A stretch of 64,000 nt of DNA from positions 28,343,111 to 28,407,110 of the forward strand of contig NC_059304.1 in NCBI RefSeq assembly GCF_017591435.1, written 5' to 3'. This DNA comes from Portunus trituberculatus. Its lineage: Eukaryota > Arthropoda > Malacostraca > Decapoda > Portunidae. Under the pieces are notes generated by a model. That model saw only the letters and a list, made by a program, of their open reading frames with translations. It was not told the origin of the DNA and did not search any database. Positions within the stretch are counted from its first letter, which is position 1. The number at the start of each line of letters is the position of its first letter. The translations under genes were made by a program, and so were the position numbers. Positions 22,732-33,960 of the stretch are shown piece by piece.

Positions 22732-24355
22732 TTGCCTGTTACTTTAAATACCACCATATGGTTGCATAGGATTTTACATCAAACACCACATCTCGAGGGC
22801 CTACCACACACACATATAGACAGGGCCCTTGAGCGACTTCACAACGACATCATAACATCAGCCGACAGACACATCCCAAGAAAACACCACAAGATCCACA
22901 TTGACTTCAGACCCTCTATCAGGACACAGAGACTACAAATATGTTACAAAACACGCTTTTTTCAAAACCACAGAGACACACACATCCTCCGCAGACACAT
23001 CATTAACAGCTTGCTGGATGACCACAGCGCCCACTGGAAAACTATGGTCTCCCGTTTGGATGGAGCCCGCTGCCAAAACCCCAGTCAGTTCTGGCGCATG
23101 GTGCACAGGCTGAGGGGATGCCAGCGGGAGAGATTCGGGTATCTCCTAGTGGACGGCGTGCGCATCTCTGACCCAGCCCAGGTAGCCGACACATTCAAAA
23201 CACACTGGCAAAACATCTTCCATCCTCACCCTCTCCCTGCCCACAGGCCCAGTGTCGAACACATCAACAACATCACAACACACGTACAACAACACTTAGA
23301 AAATACGCTGCCTCACAACACACCACAGCTAACACGCTTAGATCCAAACCACTATCTCACAACACCCTTTGAGGAGGAGGATGTCTCCAAGATGCTCAGG
23401 CGCACCCCAAAACGGGCACCCGGCCCAACAGGTATAACCTGGCCAATGATCAAAAATCTTCCCCCAGAAATTATAACCAGTCTCACAAAAATTTTCAACG
23501 CCTCCCTTTCCTCCGGGTACTTCCCAAAACCATTCAAAATTTCAAACATAACACTCATCCCGAAGCCCGGCAAAAATTTACATCTCCCTGAAAATTATCG
23601 CCCCATAAGCTTGCTGGAAATACTCGGTAAATCTTTCGAGCAGTTAATTAATCAAAGGTTAAGATCATACCTCGAAAGCAACGAAATGCTGGGTCGCCAG
23701 CAATTCGGCTTTCGTAGTAATGCTTCAACCGAAGACGCCCTTAATAGCATTATCACATATTTAGATGGAAACTCGTCCTTTTATAAATCTGCACTAGTGA
23801 CAAAAGACGTGAAAAAAGCTTTCGATACAGTCTGGCGCACAGGATTGAAATACAAAATTTGCAACAACTTTGATCTGCCCCCCCTAACCCAAAAAATCCT
23901 GTGCAGTTTCTTGGACGAGCGAGAAACTAGAATCAGACACCAGGGCGTCTTCTCCGCTTATTTCTCCCCCCAGGCCGGAGTCCCACAAGGCTCCGTACTC
24001 TCTCCCACCCTCTACAACATGTATACCGCCGACCTATCCCGTCCCACCCACAATGATTCCTTAACAATTCAATATGCAGACGATGTAACACAATTGGCGC
24101 GCGCCAGGACGTTAGATCGCCTTACTGACAAAATTCAAGAAGAGTTAACAACCACAAGCTTATGGGAGCTAGAATGGCGCATCCACTCCCATCCTGAAAA
24201 ATCTAAGGTTACCTACTTTAACAACAAATCCAAACAGCCCCGCCAAATTTCACTTTATAAAAACTTTCCAAACCCTGTATCCATCCCAATAAGCAAAGTC
24301 AACACTGTCCTTGGCCTTACCATCGACAAACACCTTAGATTTAATATCCATATAA
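22732..24355 (+). pseudogene. Reverse transcriptase of the outer non-LTR element (5' truncated, interrupted)
   Basis: About 540 codons are open. After a His/Arg-rich EN-RT linker come SKMLRRTPKRAPGPTGITW, LIPKPGKNLHLPENYRPISL, QQFGFRSNASTEDAL, TKDVKKAFDTVWRTGL (first Asp), AGVPQGSVLSPTLYNMY and the catalytic IQYADDVTQLAR (about 24070). SIPISKVNTVLGLTIDKHL begins the thumb. The frame then enters a foreign LINE at about 24356. The apparent N-terminus is a truncation point. The intact core suggests recent insertion. Confidence 0.85.
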
Positions 24356-25999
24356 AGACGTTTTCCTGGCCCTCTCTGGCCTTGATTCTCGGAAGGCTTA
24401 CGGTCCGGATGGAGTCCCTCCTGTTGTTCTCAAAAACTGTGCTTCCGAACTCGCTCACTGCCTGGTCAAACTCTTTCATCTGTGTCTCTCTACTTCTATT
24501 TATCCTTCTTGCTGGAAGTTTGCTCACATTCAACCTGTCCCTAAAAAAGGTGACCACTCCAATCCTTCTAACTACCGCCCTATAGCTTTGATTTCCTGCC
24601 TTTCTAAAGCCTTTGAGTCTATCCTTAATAGGAAGATAATGAGGCATCTATCAGCTCACAACCTTCTCTCTGATTGCCAGTATGGTTTCCGTAAAGGTAG
24701 ATCTACTGGTGATCTTCTTACTTTCCTAACTGAATCTTGGTCATCCTCTTTAGGGACTTCGGTGAAACCTTTGCTGTCGGCCTTGACATATCGAAAGCCT
24801 TCGATAGAGTCTGGCACAAATCTTTAATTTCTAAACTACCCTCCTACGGATTCTATCCTTCTCTGTACCTTCATCTCCAGTTTCCTTTCCGATCGTTCTA
24901 TTGCTGCTGTAGTAGACGGTCACTGTTCTTCCCTAAAACTATCAACAGTGGTGTTCCACAGGGTTCTGTCCTATCACCCACTCTCTTTCTATTATTCATC
25001 AATGATCTCCTAAATCTGACTCAATGCCCTATCCACTCCTATGCTGATGATACCACCCTGCATTATTCAACAGCGTTCAACAGACGCCCAACCCAACAAC
25101 AATTAAATGACTCAAGGCGAGATGCTATGGGACGCCTAACTTCTGATCTTTCACTTGTTTCTGATTGGGGCAGAGAAAACCTGGTTTTGTTCAATGCCTC
25201 AAAACTCAATTTCTACAACTATCTACTCGACATAACCTTCCAGACAACTATCCTCTCTTCTTCAATAACACTCAACTTCCCTCTCCTCTACATTAAACAC
25301 ACTCGGTCTATCCTTCACTAAAAATCTAAACTGGAAATTTCACATCTCTACTCTTGCTAAATCAGCTTCCAAGAAGTTAGGTGTCCTATGGCGTCTTCGT
25401 CCATTTTCTCTCCCTCCCAGCTGCTTGCTCTGTACAAGGGCCTTATCCGCCCGTGTATGGAGTATGGCTCTCATGTCTGGGGATCCACACACAGCTTTAC
25501 TAAACAAGGTGGAATCTAAAGCTTTTCGTCTTATCAACTCTTCTCCTCTAACTGACTGTCTTGATTCTTTAAGTCACCGCCGCAATGTTGCATCTTTATC
25601 TGTCTTCTACCGCTGTTTTCATGCTGTCTGCTCTTCTGAACTTGCTAACTGCATGCCTTCCCCCTCCTGCGGCCTCGCTGCACAAGACACTCTACTTCTT
25701 CTCATCCCTATTCTGTCCATCTTCCTAATGCAAGAGTTAACCAGTATCTTCACTCCTTCATTCCCTACACTGGTAAACTCTGGAACTCTCTACCTGTGTC
25801 TGTATTTCCACCTGCCTATGACTTAAACTCTTTCAAAAGAGGAGTGTCAAGACACCTCTTACGTTAACTGGACCCTCCTTTTAGATTTTTTTGTTTTTTT
25901 TCTTTCTACTTTCCTCTTAACAGGGCCTGGCAACTAGCGGGATTTTTTTTTTTCCAACACTTTGTTTGCCCTTGGCCAGTGCCCTTGTAATGTAAAAAT
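24356..25999 (+). mobile_element. 5'-truncated non-LTR element nested in the RT gene
   Basis: The insert starts inside an RT domain (DSRKAYGPDGVP region) and runs to a 3' UTR ending near CCCTTGTAATGTAAAAA at about 25998. The host element's protein resumes immediately after it. No clear target duplication is seen. It is younger than the host copy. Confidence 0.8.
24360..25830 (+). pseudogene. RT of the nested non-LTR element
   Basis: Motifs spread over several frames: NPSNYRPIALISCLSKAFES (24560), QYGFRKGRSTGDLLTFLTES, VGLDISKAFDRVWHKSL (24790), NSGVPQGSVLSPTLFLLFIN, HSYADDTTLHYS (about 25040, catalytic). Then come KKLGVLWRLR and SHRRNVASLSVFYRCFHA near 25580. Frame changes near 24735, 25200 and 25320 and a missing segment show decay. 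The family looks like a common decapod LINE; no formal clade is claimed. Confidence 0.8.
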
Positions 26000-26434
26000 A
26001 TAGATCAAAAAGTCGCCATTGCCTCAGGGGCCCTGAGCAACTTGGAACGTTTTCGCGACAGTACTTCTAAGCTGAAACTTCACCTTTATAAAGCTTTTAT
26101 CCTTCCTCTAATAACATACTGCCCTCTTGCCTTGTCTCTCTCAGCCACTTCCAATCTTCTAAAACTACAAAAGGTCCAGAACCGAGCAGTTCGTTTCGCA
26201 CTTGGAACGAAGTGGTTCGATTTCCGGACCTCTTCATCTCTTCATGAGGAGTCCAACATCCTACCACTAAACATCACACTCTACAACAGAATAAACAAAC
26301 AACTAAACACGTTCCCAGACAGACACACAGACACATACAACTTTCTGAAAAACCTTCCCCGACCACACAGACGTCTACCCCACACCACCCTCCTTGACCC
26401 CACAGATGAACCTCCTGATCCCATCTACAGATAA
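26000..26434 (+). pseudogene. C-terminal RT region of the outer element
   Basis: DQKVAIASGALSNLERF resumes the outer protein. FILPLITYCPLALSLS and LKLQKVQNRAVRFALG follow, then NILPLNITLYNRINKQL. These are post-palm motifs of Jockey-superfamily RTs. The stop is at 26432-26434. Confidence 0.75.
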
Positions 26435-26832
26435 CGGACTCCTCTTCCCCTCATTCATCCTCCATCTCACCTTTCTTTCACTCCCTCTTACTAACTAACT
26501 CCTACTCTTATCCATCCTCCCTATCATTTCTTCACTAACACCTTTTTTTTTCTCTATCCATCTTCCTTTCACTTCCATTCACTCTTCCTCTCAATTATCT
26601 TCACTACTAACAGTACCACTCCAGGTGTCAGAGTGGCATCACCCACACCCCCATCACATGCCCCTTCCTACGGGAGTGGGCTCGCGTGCCAACGCCTAGT
26701 GGTGTTTTCATATTTTTTGTCTTATGGCTTTGTATTCATCTTTTTGTTTTTATGCATTATTTTTCCGTCTCGCAGCCTAGGCTTTAAGGGGGCACCGGAC
26801 CACCTCCAAGGGTCGGGGACAGTATAACCGCT

Positions 26833-27189
26833 CCCCTCCCAGTGACGGCACAGCATGGGGCCCCCGGCCGTCTGCATGACGTTCCGGTAGTGGCACCCCC
26901 TGTGTCTGTTACTGCGGAGCGGCCAGTACTGATGGAAGGTACTGTGAAAGCACAAAACGCGGGAAAATTTTCATCATCTCCACAGAGGTAGTTGGGAGCG
27001 GCCAATGCTGGGCGAATGACGAGAACAACTGCACCCCTCCCTCTGACGGCACGGCAATGGGGCCTCCCGGCCGTCTACATGACGTTCCGGCAGCGGCATC
27101 CCCCCGCGTCTGTTATGGAGGGGCCAGTACTGATGGAAGGTACTGTGAACGCACAAAATGCGGGAACATTTTCATCACCTCCACAGAGG
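26833..27189. repeat. Two 156-bp imperfect direct repeats
   Basis: 26833-26988 and 27034-27189 align end to end: both contain TGACGGCAC, GGCCGTCT, CATGACGTTCCGG, CCAGTACTGATGGAAGGTAC and end CTCCACAGAGG. Forty-five bases separate them. They are GC-rich against an AT-rich background. They occur in the presumed 3' UTR of the outer LINE. Confidence 0.9.
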
Positions 27190-28279
27190 ACGCGGAACTG
27201 TTCGGTCATCTCGCCGTCACGTCATCCACCCTCACAAACATACCATCTCCCTCAAACCATCTCCATCCATTGACCCTTTTAATCCTTTTCTTTTATCCAT
27301 AGCAGGTTGATCTGCCCAGAACAGGGTGATACTCCAGGACCGGACCACTCCCGGCGGACACCACCAAACACCAATATCCACTCATCACACTCATTTAATC
27401 ACAAATAAAATATTCATATACCCCCTCACCAACTTCGCTAATAAAGTTAAACCATCCTACACCCCCAAATCACCAATTCTACTACTATCCGCGGTTCGGA
27501 ACCCACGTAAAACTGTAGGTCCCTCCGCTATGCAGAAATACTTCTCACCCCATCCTCTCTATATGTCATCCTTTCCCCTTCTACTATCACGTACTTCACT
27601 CTTCCTGCTTCACTGTGTTTGTTGTTTGCACTGAAAACGAGACGGTTTGGCCGTGTGGGTGCGTCGCCTTCGTCCGTGGCATTGACGGTCCTCTGCCCTT
27701 GCGTGCTCGGTAGTAATGCGCTCTGCTTGGCTCCCCCTGGTCTGGTGCCGGCCTCCCTTGCCACGTCCATCTCTTCTATAAAGACCTTCTATAATAGACC
27801 AAACGCTCAGTAATCACAAAAGTCCATCTTGCGCCTGGGTCAAGCCCCAGTGTCTTTATCCTCTTACTGAAGCTCCCTTCTTATCACCCATCTATTCTTC
27901 TTCTGTCCCCACTTCCCCCTCCCCATCTTTCCTTTTTTATTCTGATTCTGATTCTGAACTGCATCAGCTACTGGAATCAGCTTTCAACTCCTTACAGAAT
28001 ATTGGCTGGTGATTATCTTTGTGACAGATATGAGTTGATGGGGAGGTATTGAAGTGACCAATACAATCTCTGTTGTGTCTAATAAGTAATATAGAAAATT
28101 GTAGTGTAATGTAAATGAAGAATTTAAGCACATGGAACACAAAAATGAGTATTGAAAGGTAGCTACATGTTAATGAACTTATTATATTTCACGAAAGATA
28201 ATAAACATGTTGATTGTACTGGTGATAATATATCGATTATTGTGAACACTGATATGTGATAGAGAATGCTAAACAGTAA

Positions 28280-28698
28280 TGTTACCTTCTCAGCCTTGGT
28301 TATCAGCTTTAACTGGCTGCGTCAGCTTCGTTGTCAAGGGTCCAACAGAGCACACAGGAGCACATCAACACGAGGCACACAATTGCGGGTAATGGCAGGC
28401 AACGCCGGACAGAGAAACACCAACTTACTCACGTCCTTTACTGAGTCCTAGTTCACAGTACATCACAGGACAGCCTCCACACACACATACAAGGCACTCA
28501 GGCACTCACAGGCATTCCCAGGGGCGGGCACCACAGACCACAACAGCAGGCAACACGTCTTAATAACAGAGAGTGCGTCTCACAGTCTTGCCTTGCACAT
28601 GCTCTCTTGCCGATTCTCTACCCCGCGCCCCGCGCCAACACTCACAAAGCCAGCCCGCGCAAAACACACATACGCACATACACACACATTCGTAATAA
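28280..28698 (-). repeat. Probable 3' LTR of a second gypsy-type element
   Basis: The plus-strand left end is TGTTACC and the right end is CGTAATA, an inverted TGTTAC-type pair with one change. It is immediately followed by a polypurine tract on the minus strand. There is no second copy in the window. From 27958 to 28279 only AT-rich sequence is seen. Confidence 0.5.
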
Positions 28699-28710
28699 CT
28701 TCCCCCCTTT
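28699..28710 (-). promoter_or_regulatory. Polypurine tract of the second gypsy-type fragment
   Basis: AAAGGGGGGAAG on the minus strand directly abuts the probable LTR. The adjoining 28711-28977 and 32993-33060 would be its internal end, split by Harbinger copy 2; no clear protein is recognised there. Confidence 0.5.
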
Positions 28711-29100
28711 ACAAAAAGGTCGACCCGACCTTCCTCACACTATAAAACATAAAGGCAAAATGCATACAAAATAAATTAGAACATTTAGGACAATTCAAAA
28801 TCTCTCAGATATACAGTAGGCCGGCGGTGACGGACAGGGCGAGCCGCAGTCTCCACCAGCAGCTGGCTGTCACCACTGCATCACCGCCCACTGCCTCCTC
28901 AACCTCCTTGGGACGTCCTCCATCGCCTCTGGGACATCTTCTTCGGCACTTCATTCCTCCTCGGGCTCATCTGAACCCCAGGGGCCGTACTTATAAACAC
29001 TAAGATGACGTCCTAACGGTAAGAAGTCGTCCTAAATCACAAAAATGGCGGAATTCGAGTCTTAAATCCTTAAGACGGCATCCTAAGCCCTAAAGATGGG

Positions 29101-29142
29101 TCTTACTGCTAAAACACCTCCCGAGGTGTTTTAGCAGTAAGA
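29101..29142. repeat. Palindrome near the left end of Harbinger copy 2
   Basis: Same palindrome as in copy 1: 20-bp arms around CC, ending at the point where copy 1 has GCG and copy 2 has GGG. Confidence 0.85.
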
Positions 29143-29174
29143 CGCGCTCCTAAGATTTCATCCTAAAAGTAAAC

Positions 29175-30958
29175 ATGGCCGCGCTAGGGGGACCGCACCG
29201 CCACCACCTGCGACAGAGACGGTCGTTTCGTGAGAGGAAGGACGTCCTGAATAAGCTAGATGACCATGAGCTGGTGAAGAGGTATTGGCAGGATCCTGCT
29301 GGTATAATTTTCGTGACAAATTTGGTGCGGGAAAGGCTGAAGAGACCAACTGCAAGGAACAAGGCCTCTCTCCCCGAGATGCAAGTTATCTTCACTGCGG
29401 TACCTCGCTATAGGAAAGATGCAGCAGTGCAGCACTGATGACTTGGGGCCCTCACAACAGATCATCAGTGATACAGTGATACAATGCCATCCTCTCTTAA
29501 TTCATAAGATTTTTAGTCACCCAACTGGAAACTCAGTGGAGGAAGGAGGAGTTTCTGCAGATTGCTGGCTTCCCTGAAGTGATCGGTGGCATTGATGGAA
29601 CGCACGTAATGATTGTCGCTCCTAGAGAGTATAAGGTAGAGTTTGTCAACAGGAAGAGATACTACATCATCAACGTGCAGTTTGTGTTTGATGCTTGATA
29701 CCACATTATTGATGTGGTTGCAAAGTGGCCGCGATCGGTTCACGATGCAAGAATACTTGTTCAAAGTGGACTCTGCACGATATTTGACAACGGCATCGCC
29801 CCAGCTGGGTGTCACTTACAGGGAGATAGTGACTATCCCAGCAAGAAGTGGCTATTAACTCCATACCTTAGACCACAGCCTGGAGCACAGTCTTCTTATA
29901 ACAGGTAAGCTACTGAGTAGTAAATTTTAGATAAAAAGTTATCTAATTAATTATCCCACATCACACAAAACTAATTATTTACCTCCCATAGTTACACTTT
30001 TTCATATAAACTAATATAAAGTGCTAAATTAATGAATTAGGTATTTTTGAAATATTATTGCAGTTTCACACAATCTTGACCCTCCCCCCAACCTTACTGG
30101 ATTTCTCCGTAAGATGAAGTAACCTAACCTAACATTTTGTAACCTCCTCATTGGGTTGACATCATCCCCCATTAAGGAGTAACTTAACGTTTTGAAACTT
30201 GACCAGAACAACTGATAAGGTAAAGTAATTTAACATTGTGTAACCTCCTGCCTGGGAAGCTTTGCCCCCTCTGGATCCCCCACAAAGTATACATATCATT
30301 AATATCTGATAAGGTAAAATGGGGCTAGAAATGCTCCATAAAGTAAAATGTAGACCCTGCAGAGGGCTATAATTATGTAAAGTGTGTTGGTTGAATCACC
30401 AATACAACAAGTAAATTTCTTGAAAATTTCCAAATATTTAAGAGTTTTTTCTTTTTTATTCTAAGTATTCATGTGAATATATTAACCTAACCAATGTTAT
30501 ACTAGAGATTTTTTTTATGTTTCATAATGTTTAAGCTATCATGTCACAAATCATTATCATACAATGAATCTTAACTTAACCTTATACATGACATAACCTA
30601 AATGTTTGCAGAAATTAAATTAATGCATCATACCAATTTCAAGTACTGCATTGTAAGATTGAAATCTATATTAATTTCAGGGCCCACAAGAAAACCCGCA
30701 GCGTTGTTGAGAGGCATCGGGCAGCTGAAGCGACATTTTCACATGCTACACAGTGAGATCCGAGTTGGTCCTCCATCCAAGGTCTGCCAAATTGTAGAGG
30801 TTTGTGCACTGCTGCACAACATCTGCAAAGCAAGAAACATCATTCTTCCTGAGGAAGAAGAACATCTTGCTGCAGCCGAGGATGGAGGCAACGAGGAGCG
30901 ACTCCTAGCACAGAAAGTTCAAAGTCGCCATGAAGTAATCCTTTACATAGTCCAGTAA
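29175..30958 (+). pseudogene. HARBI1-like: HARBI1-like DDE transposase, copy 2 (spliced, broken)
   Basis: ATG at 29175. GGIDGTHVMI, SVHDARIL and, after an intron at 29905-30680, VVER supply the D, D, E positions. The C-terminal LHSEIRVGPPSKVCQIVEVC and LLHNICKARNIILPEEEEH segments are open here. Lesions shared with copy 1 are the frameshift after MQVIF, the TGA after QFVFDA (29696-29698) and the frameshift after VVER. The TAA that truncates copy 1 near its end is absent (CCAAAT here). A small tandem duplication occurs near 29470. Copy 2 also keeps WRKEEFLQ, which copy 1 has lost. Confidence 0.8.
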
Positions 30959-31430
30959 ATCTAGCATAAAATTGTGCCCAACCTAAAACAAATTGCAATA
31001 GATTGTTTCTCACTTCTGAGTGACTTGACTAGTCCTCAGGTACATCATACTAAAAATCCCCATGAATCCATGTGGTGGAAGGGGGTCAACGGCGGCCATT
31101 TTGGAATTTTCTTAAAAGTCATATATCTGGTAAAATAATAGTTTTATCAGGAAACACAACTCAATAAAAATTGTTCAGAATTGATTGTTTTATAGCAATG
31201 GCAGGTTATTTTACAAAGATAAATAAATATATAGGAAAAAAAATAATAAAATATTAAATTTTGATTGCTGATTTTATTTTCAAAGACATATTCCTCAGAA
31301 CTAGTGGCATCCATGACAAAATGCATCGAAGTAAAAATTGTAGAACAAACTTTCCTCTTTTGAAATATATATACAAGTTTATGCATATTTTAAAAATTGA
31401 CAAAGTTATGAGGGAAAATATACAAAAAGC
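30950..31430. other. Sequence in Harbinger copy 2 not found in copy 1
   Basis: About 480 bp between two blocks of homology. It replaces the end of the transposase gene and the coiled-coil exon of the Myb-like gene. I recognise nothing in it. Confidence 0.65.
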
Positions 31431-31499
31431 CATCCTTTTTTTTTCTTATTAGCTGTTTGGTTAAAGAATAAAAAAAAAAAAAATGAAATTTTCTCAACA

Positions 31500-32672
31500 C
31501 TAGATAACAAATTTACCATTGTGTTTAACTCTAAGTTGTAAACTAAATGGGAACGAGTATTTTGGATTGCAGACATTTGAGACAACATTATGGCCTAATA
31601 TTGCTATATCTACAAGTGGCTTATCCTTTGTTAAGGAAGGTGCATTCAATGATGCTTGCCTTATTGGTACACCCATGAATAGAGACATTCTTAGGGTCCA
31701 AAATCTCAGATTAACTCATTGTGCTGGGAGAGAGGAGGGTTGGCAGGAGGTCCACCATCTGGAAAGAATAATATAATCTTATTGCAAATACGAATAAATA
31801 ATTTATAAAGAACGTGTTTTCACATAACATACGTAACTCAGATGTGTGGTTGGAGTAATATTATTTGTCAGAGGTAGACACTGCATCATAATTAGTGTGT
31901 GCAATAAATGCATCCACTTCACAAAAAAAAAAAAAAAAAAAATGCAGGAAATAGCTGGCACTTTAATATATTAATCACTAGTACAAAACTTTCAATGTTA
32001 TTGCTTCCAAATTTAAAACAAGAACAGTTTACTGAAGTTTATTCCTTAAAGTGGTTAGGTTCCATGATCTAAATCTCAAGTGACCTTAACAGTAGATCTG
32101 CTGAAACTTAGCATTTACTCAAATTACTAGTAAGCTTCCTTGCAAAAAATAAATAACCATAAATAAATACTTTTCTTTAAGGGAAATTGCCTTACCTATT
32201 CAGTGCTTAAAAGGAATAATAAGATAAATCATATCTTTTGTTTGGGTAAAACTGAAATTTCTATCAAGCTCAAAAATATTAAAATCTTGCTGCAACTCAC
32301 ACACAAATATAACAAAAATTAGCTCCCAAATTAATAACTCTTACCTGTGGCAGTCATGGCTTCTCTCTGCTTGCGGGTGTTCCGTCTTGCCTCAGATTTT
32401 ATAATATGCCAATGTTTCTGGCACTCCTCAGTGCGGAGAATGTCTGACACGGCAGACACCTCCACACTATTGCTCCTCCAAGCAGCATTTCTGGCTTCCT
32501 TAGAGCAGCCAGCTGTGGAGAAGTCGCTCCGGAGTGTTTTTGCGAGAATTTTATATAGGTGGGCCAGATGAAGGCGTCCAGTTCGTCTTCCTGTTCCTCT
32601 TCTTGTCTTGAGTCTCTTGAGTAGCCATGGTGTGCAGTCGAAGTTGGCGTCAACTGATTGTTGTTTTGACAA
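31500..32672 (-). pseudogene. Harbinger Myb/SANT-like accessory gene, copy 2 (C-terminus missing)
   Basis: The minus strand has KILAKTLRSDFSTAG, EARNAAWRSNSVEVSAV and RTEECQKHWHIIKSEARR (32560-32370), the second and third helices of a Myb/SANT-like DNA-binding domain. A GT donor follows TATG-type codons near 32340. The DGGPPANPPLSQ exon is present at about 31760. The first helix is out of frame. The coiled-coil exon is absent, so no complete protein can be made. Confidence 0.7.
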
Positions 32673-33274
32673 GATGACAACAGTGGTGGTAAATTTATAC
32701 CTTCAATTATCAAGGTTAAAATGAAGAGGTGATTGTTGAAAACTAACTAGATAAATATGTTTTTTATTTGAAATATAATTTTTACGTATTTCCACCCGTT
32801 TCTTGCGAAATTCCTAAAAAAAACATTACATAACTTCTGCTCATGTTAGCGGTTAGCGGTGTAAGCGCCTAAAGACGGTTACTTAACAAAGCATCCTGCT
32901 AGGAAAGATTCTTAGCGCTTAAGTCTCGTAGGTTAAGTACTTTTCCTAACTAAGACGGCATCTTTGTGGAGTTTTATAAGTACGGCCCCTGGACATGTCC
33001 GAGCCTCGTCCAGTCTGTGTGATGCGACCACATTAATGTATTAAATATCTTTCGCTATTTATTACCCATGTGACCATGTTAATTACCATATATTATGGGT
33101 TGAAACTAAGAAAACTATAGGTTTTCATGGACAGCCCAAAAGTCTCCAAAAAAGTCGCTAGATTTCTGCGAATATCTCTAGATTTGCGACATGTCGCAAA
33201 TTGCTCCAAAATGTCGCAAGAAAAAAAGCAAAAATCTCCAGATCTTGAGACAAAGTCGCTAAGTTGGCAACCAT

Positions 33275-33490
33275 GCACAGCAGAGTAAGTAACTGTTTTA
33301 ATTTTCTTCTCTGTATTCTAGTATTTCCTCTGCTTTCTATATATTTCTGTATATTTCTTCTATGTTTTCTAAGGGAAAAACTGTCTTCTTTTTTTATCTC
33401 CAATGGGGAAAACTGTATTTCTTCCCTGTCTTCTATGAGTAACACTGTATTTCTTCTCCATATTCTATCGGGGAAACTAGATTTCTCCTA

Positions 33491-33585
<95 letters not shown>

Positions 33586-33805
33586 TATACTAGAAAAAAA
33601 TCTAGTTTCCCCCATAGAATATAGAGAAGAAATACAGTGTTACTCATAGAAGACAGGGAAGAAATACAGTTTTCCCCATTGGAGATAGAGAAACAAGACA
33701 GTTTTCCCCATAGAAAACATAGAAGAAATACATAGAAATATATAGAAAACAGGAAATACTAGAATACAGAGAAGAAAATTAAAACAGTTACTTACTCTGC
33801 TGTGC
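33275..33805. mobile_element. Foldback element with about 210-220 bp arms and a (TA)n centre
   Basis: The left arm starts GCACAGCAGAGTAAG and the right arm ends CTTACTCTGCTGTGC. The arms match along their length (CTTCTATGAGTAACACTG, TTCCCCAT and others) in opposite orientation. The loop is a (TA)n tract (about 33494-33578). There is no coding content. Confidence 0.85.
33494..33578. repeat. (TA)n microsatellite in the foldback loop
   Basis: Pure TA dinucleotide run exactly between the two arms. Confidence 0.95.
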
Positions 33806-33847
33806 TTTGTAGGAATGAAGTTCTGCCGTCTTATGGCCCGCAGTTGT

Positions 33848-33848
33848 A

Positions 33849-33912
<64 letters not shown>

Positions 33913-33919
33913 CATCATC

Positions 33920-33957
<38 letters not shown>
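33848..33957. repeat. Compound (ATT)n-(ATC)n-(GA)n microsatellite
   Basis: A run of ATT repeats passes into a few ATC repeats and then (AG)n. From 33958 to 34447 there is no recognised feature. Confidence 0.95.

Positions 33958-33960
<3 letters not shown>

Larger units (their letters stand above)
22731..27957 (+). mobile_element. 5'-truncated non-LTR element (outer) with a nested RT element and long 3' UTR
   Basis: An RT frame (22732-24355) is cut at about 24356 by another LINE and resumes at about 26000 with its C-terminal domain to 26434. The 3' region is C/T-rich, includes a duplicated 156-bp segment (26833-27189) and may end in TTCTGA-type repeats at about 27938-27957. The clade is uncertain (Jockey-like by general look). 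The assignment of the whole 3' region to this element is inference. Confidence 0.65.
28978..32992 (+). mobile_element. PIF/Harbinger DNA transposon, copy 2
   Basis: The ends CCAGGGGCCGTACTTATAAA and TTTATAAGTACGGCCCCTGG are perfect 20-bp inverted repeats. It is close to copy 1 over most of its length, but shorter because the segment matching copy 1 14349 to about 15690 is replaced by about 480 bp of other sequence. No perfect target duplication is seen (ACC versus ACA). Confidence 0.9.

Noticed and set aside
24356..26010. Target-site duplication around the nested LINE
   Set aside because: CATATAAAG on the left and ATATAGATC on the right are only loosely alike. Not convincing.
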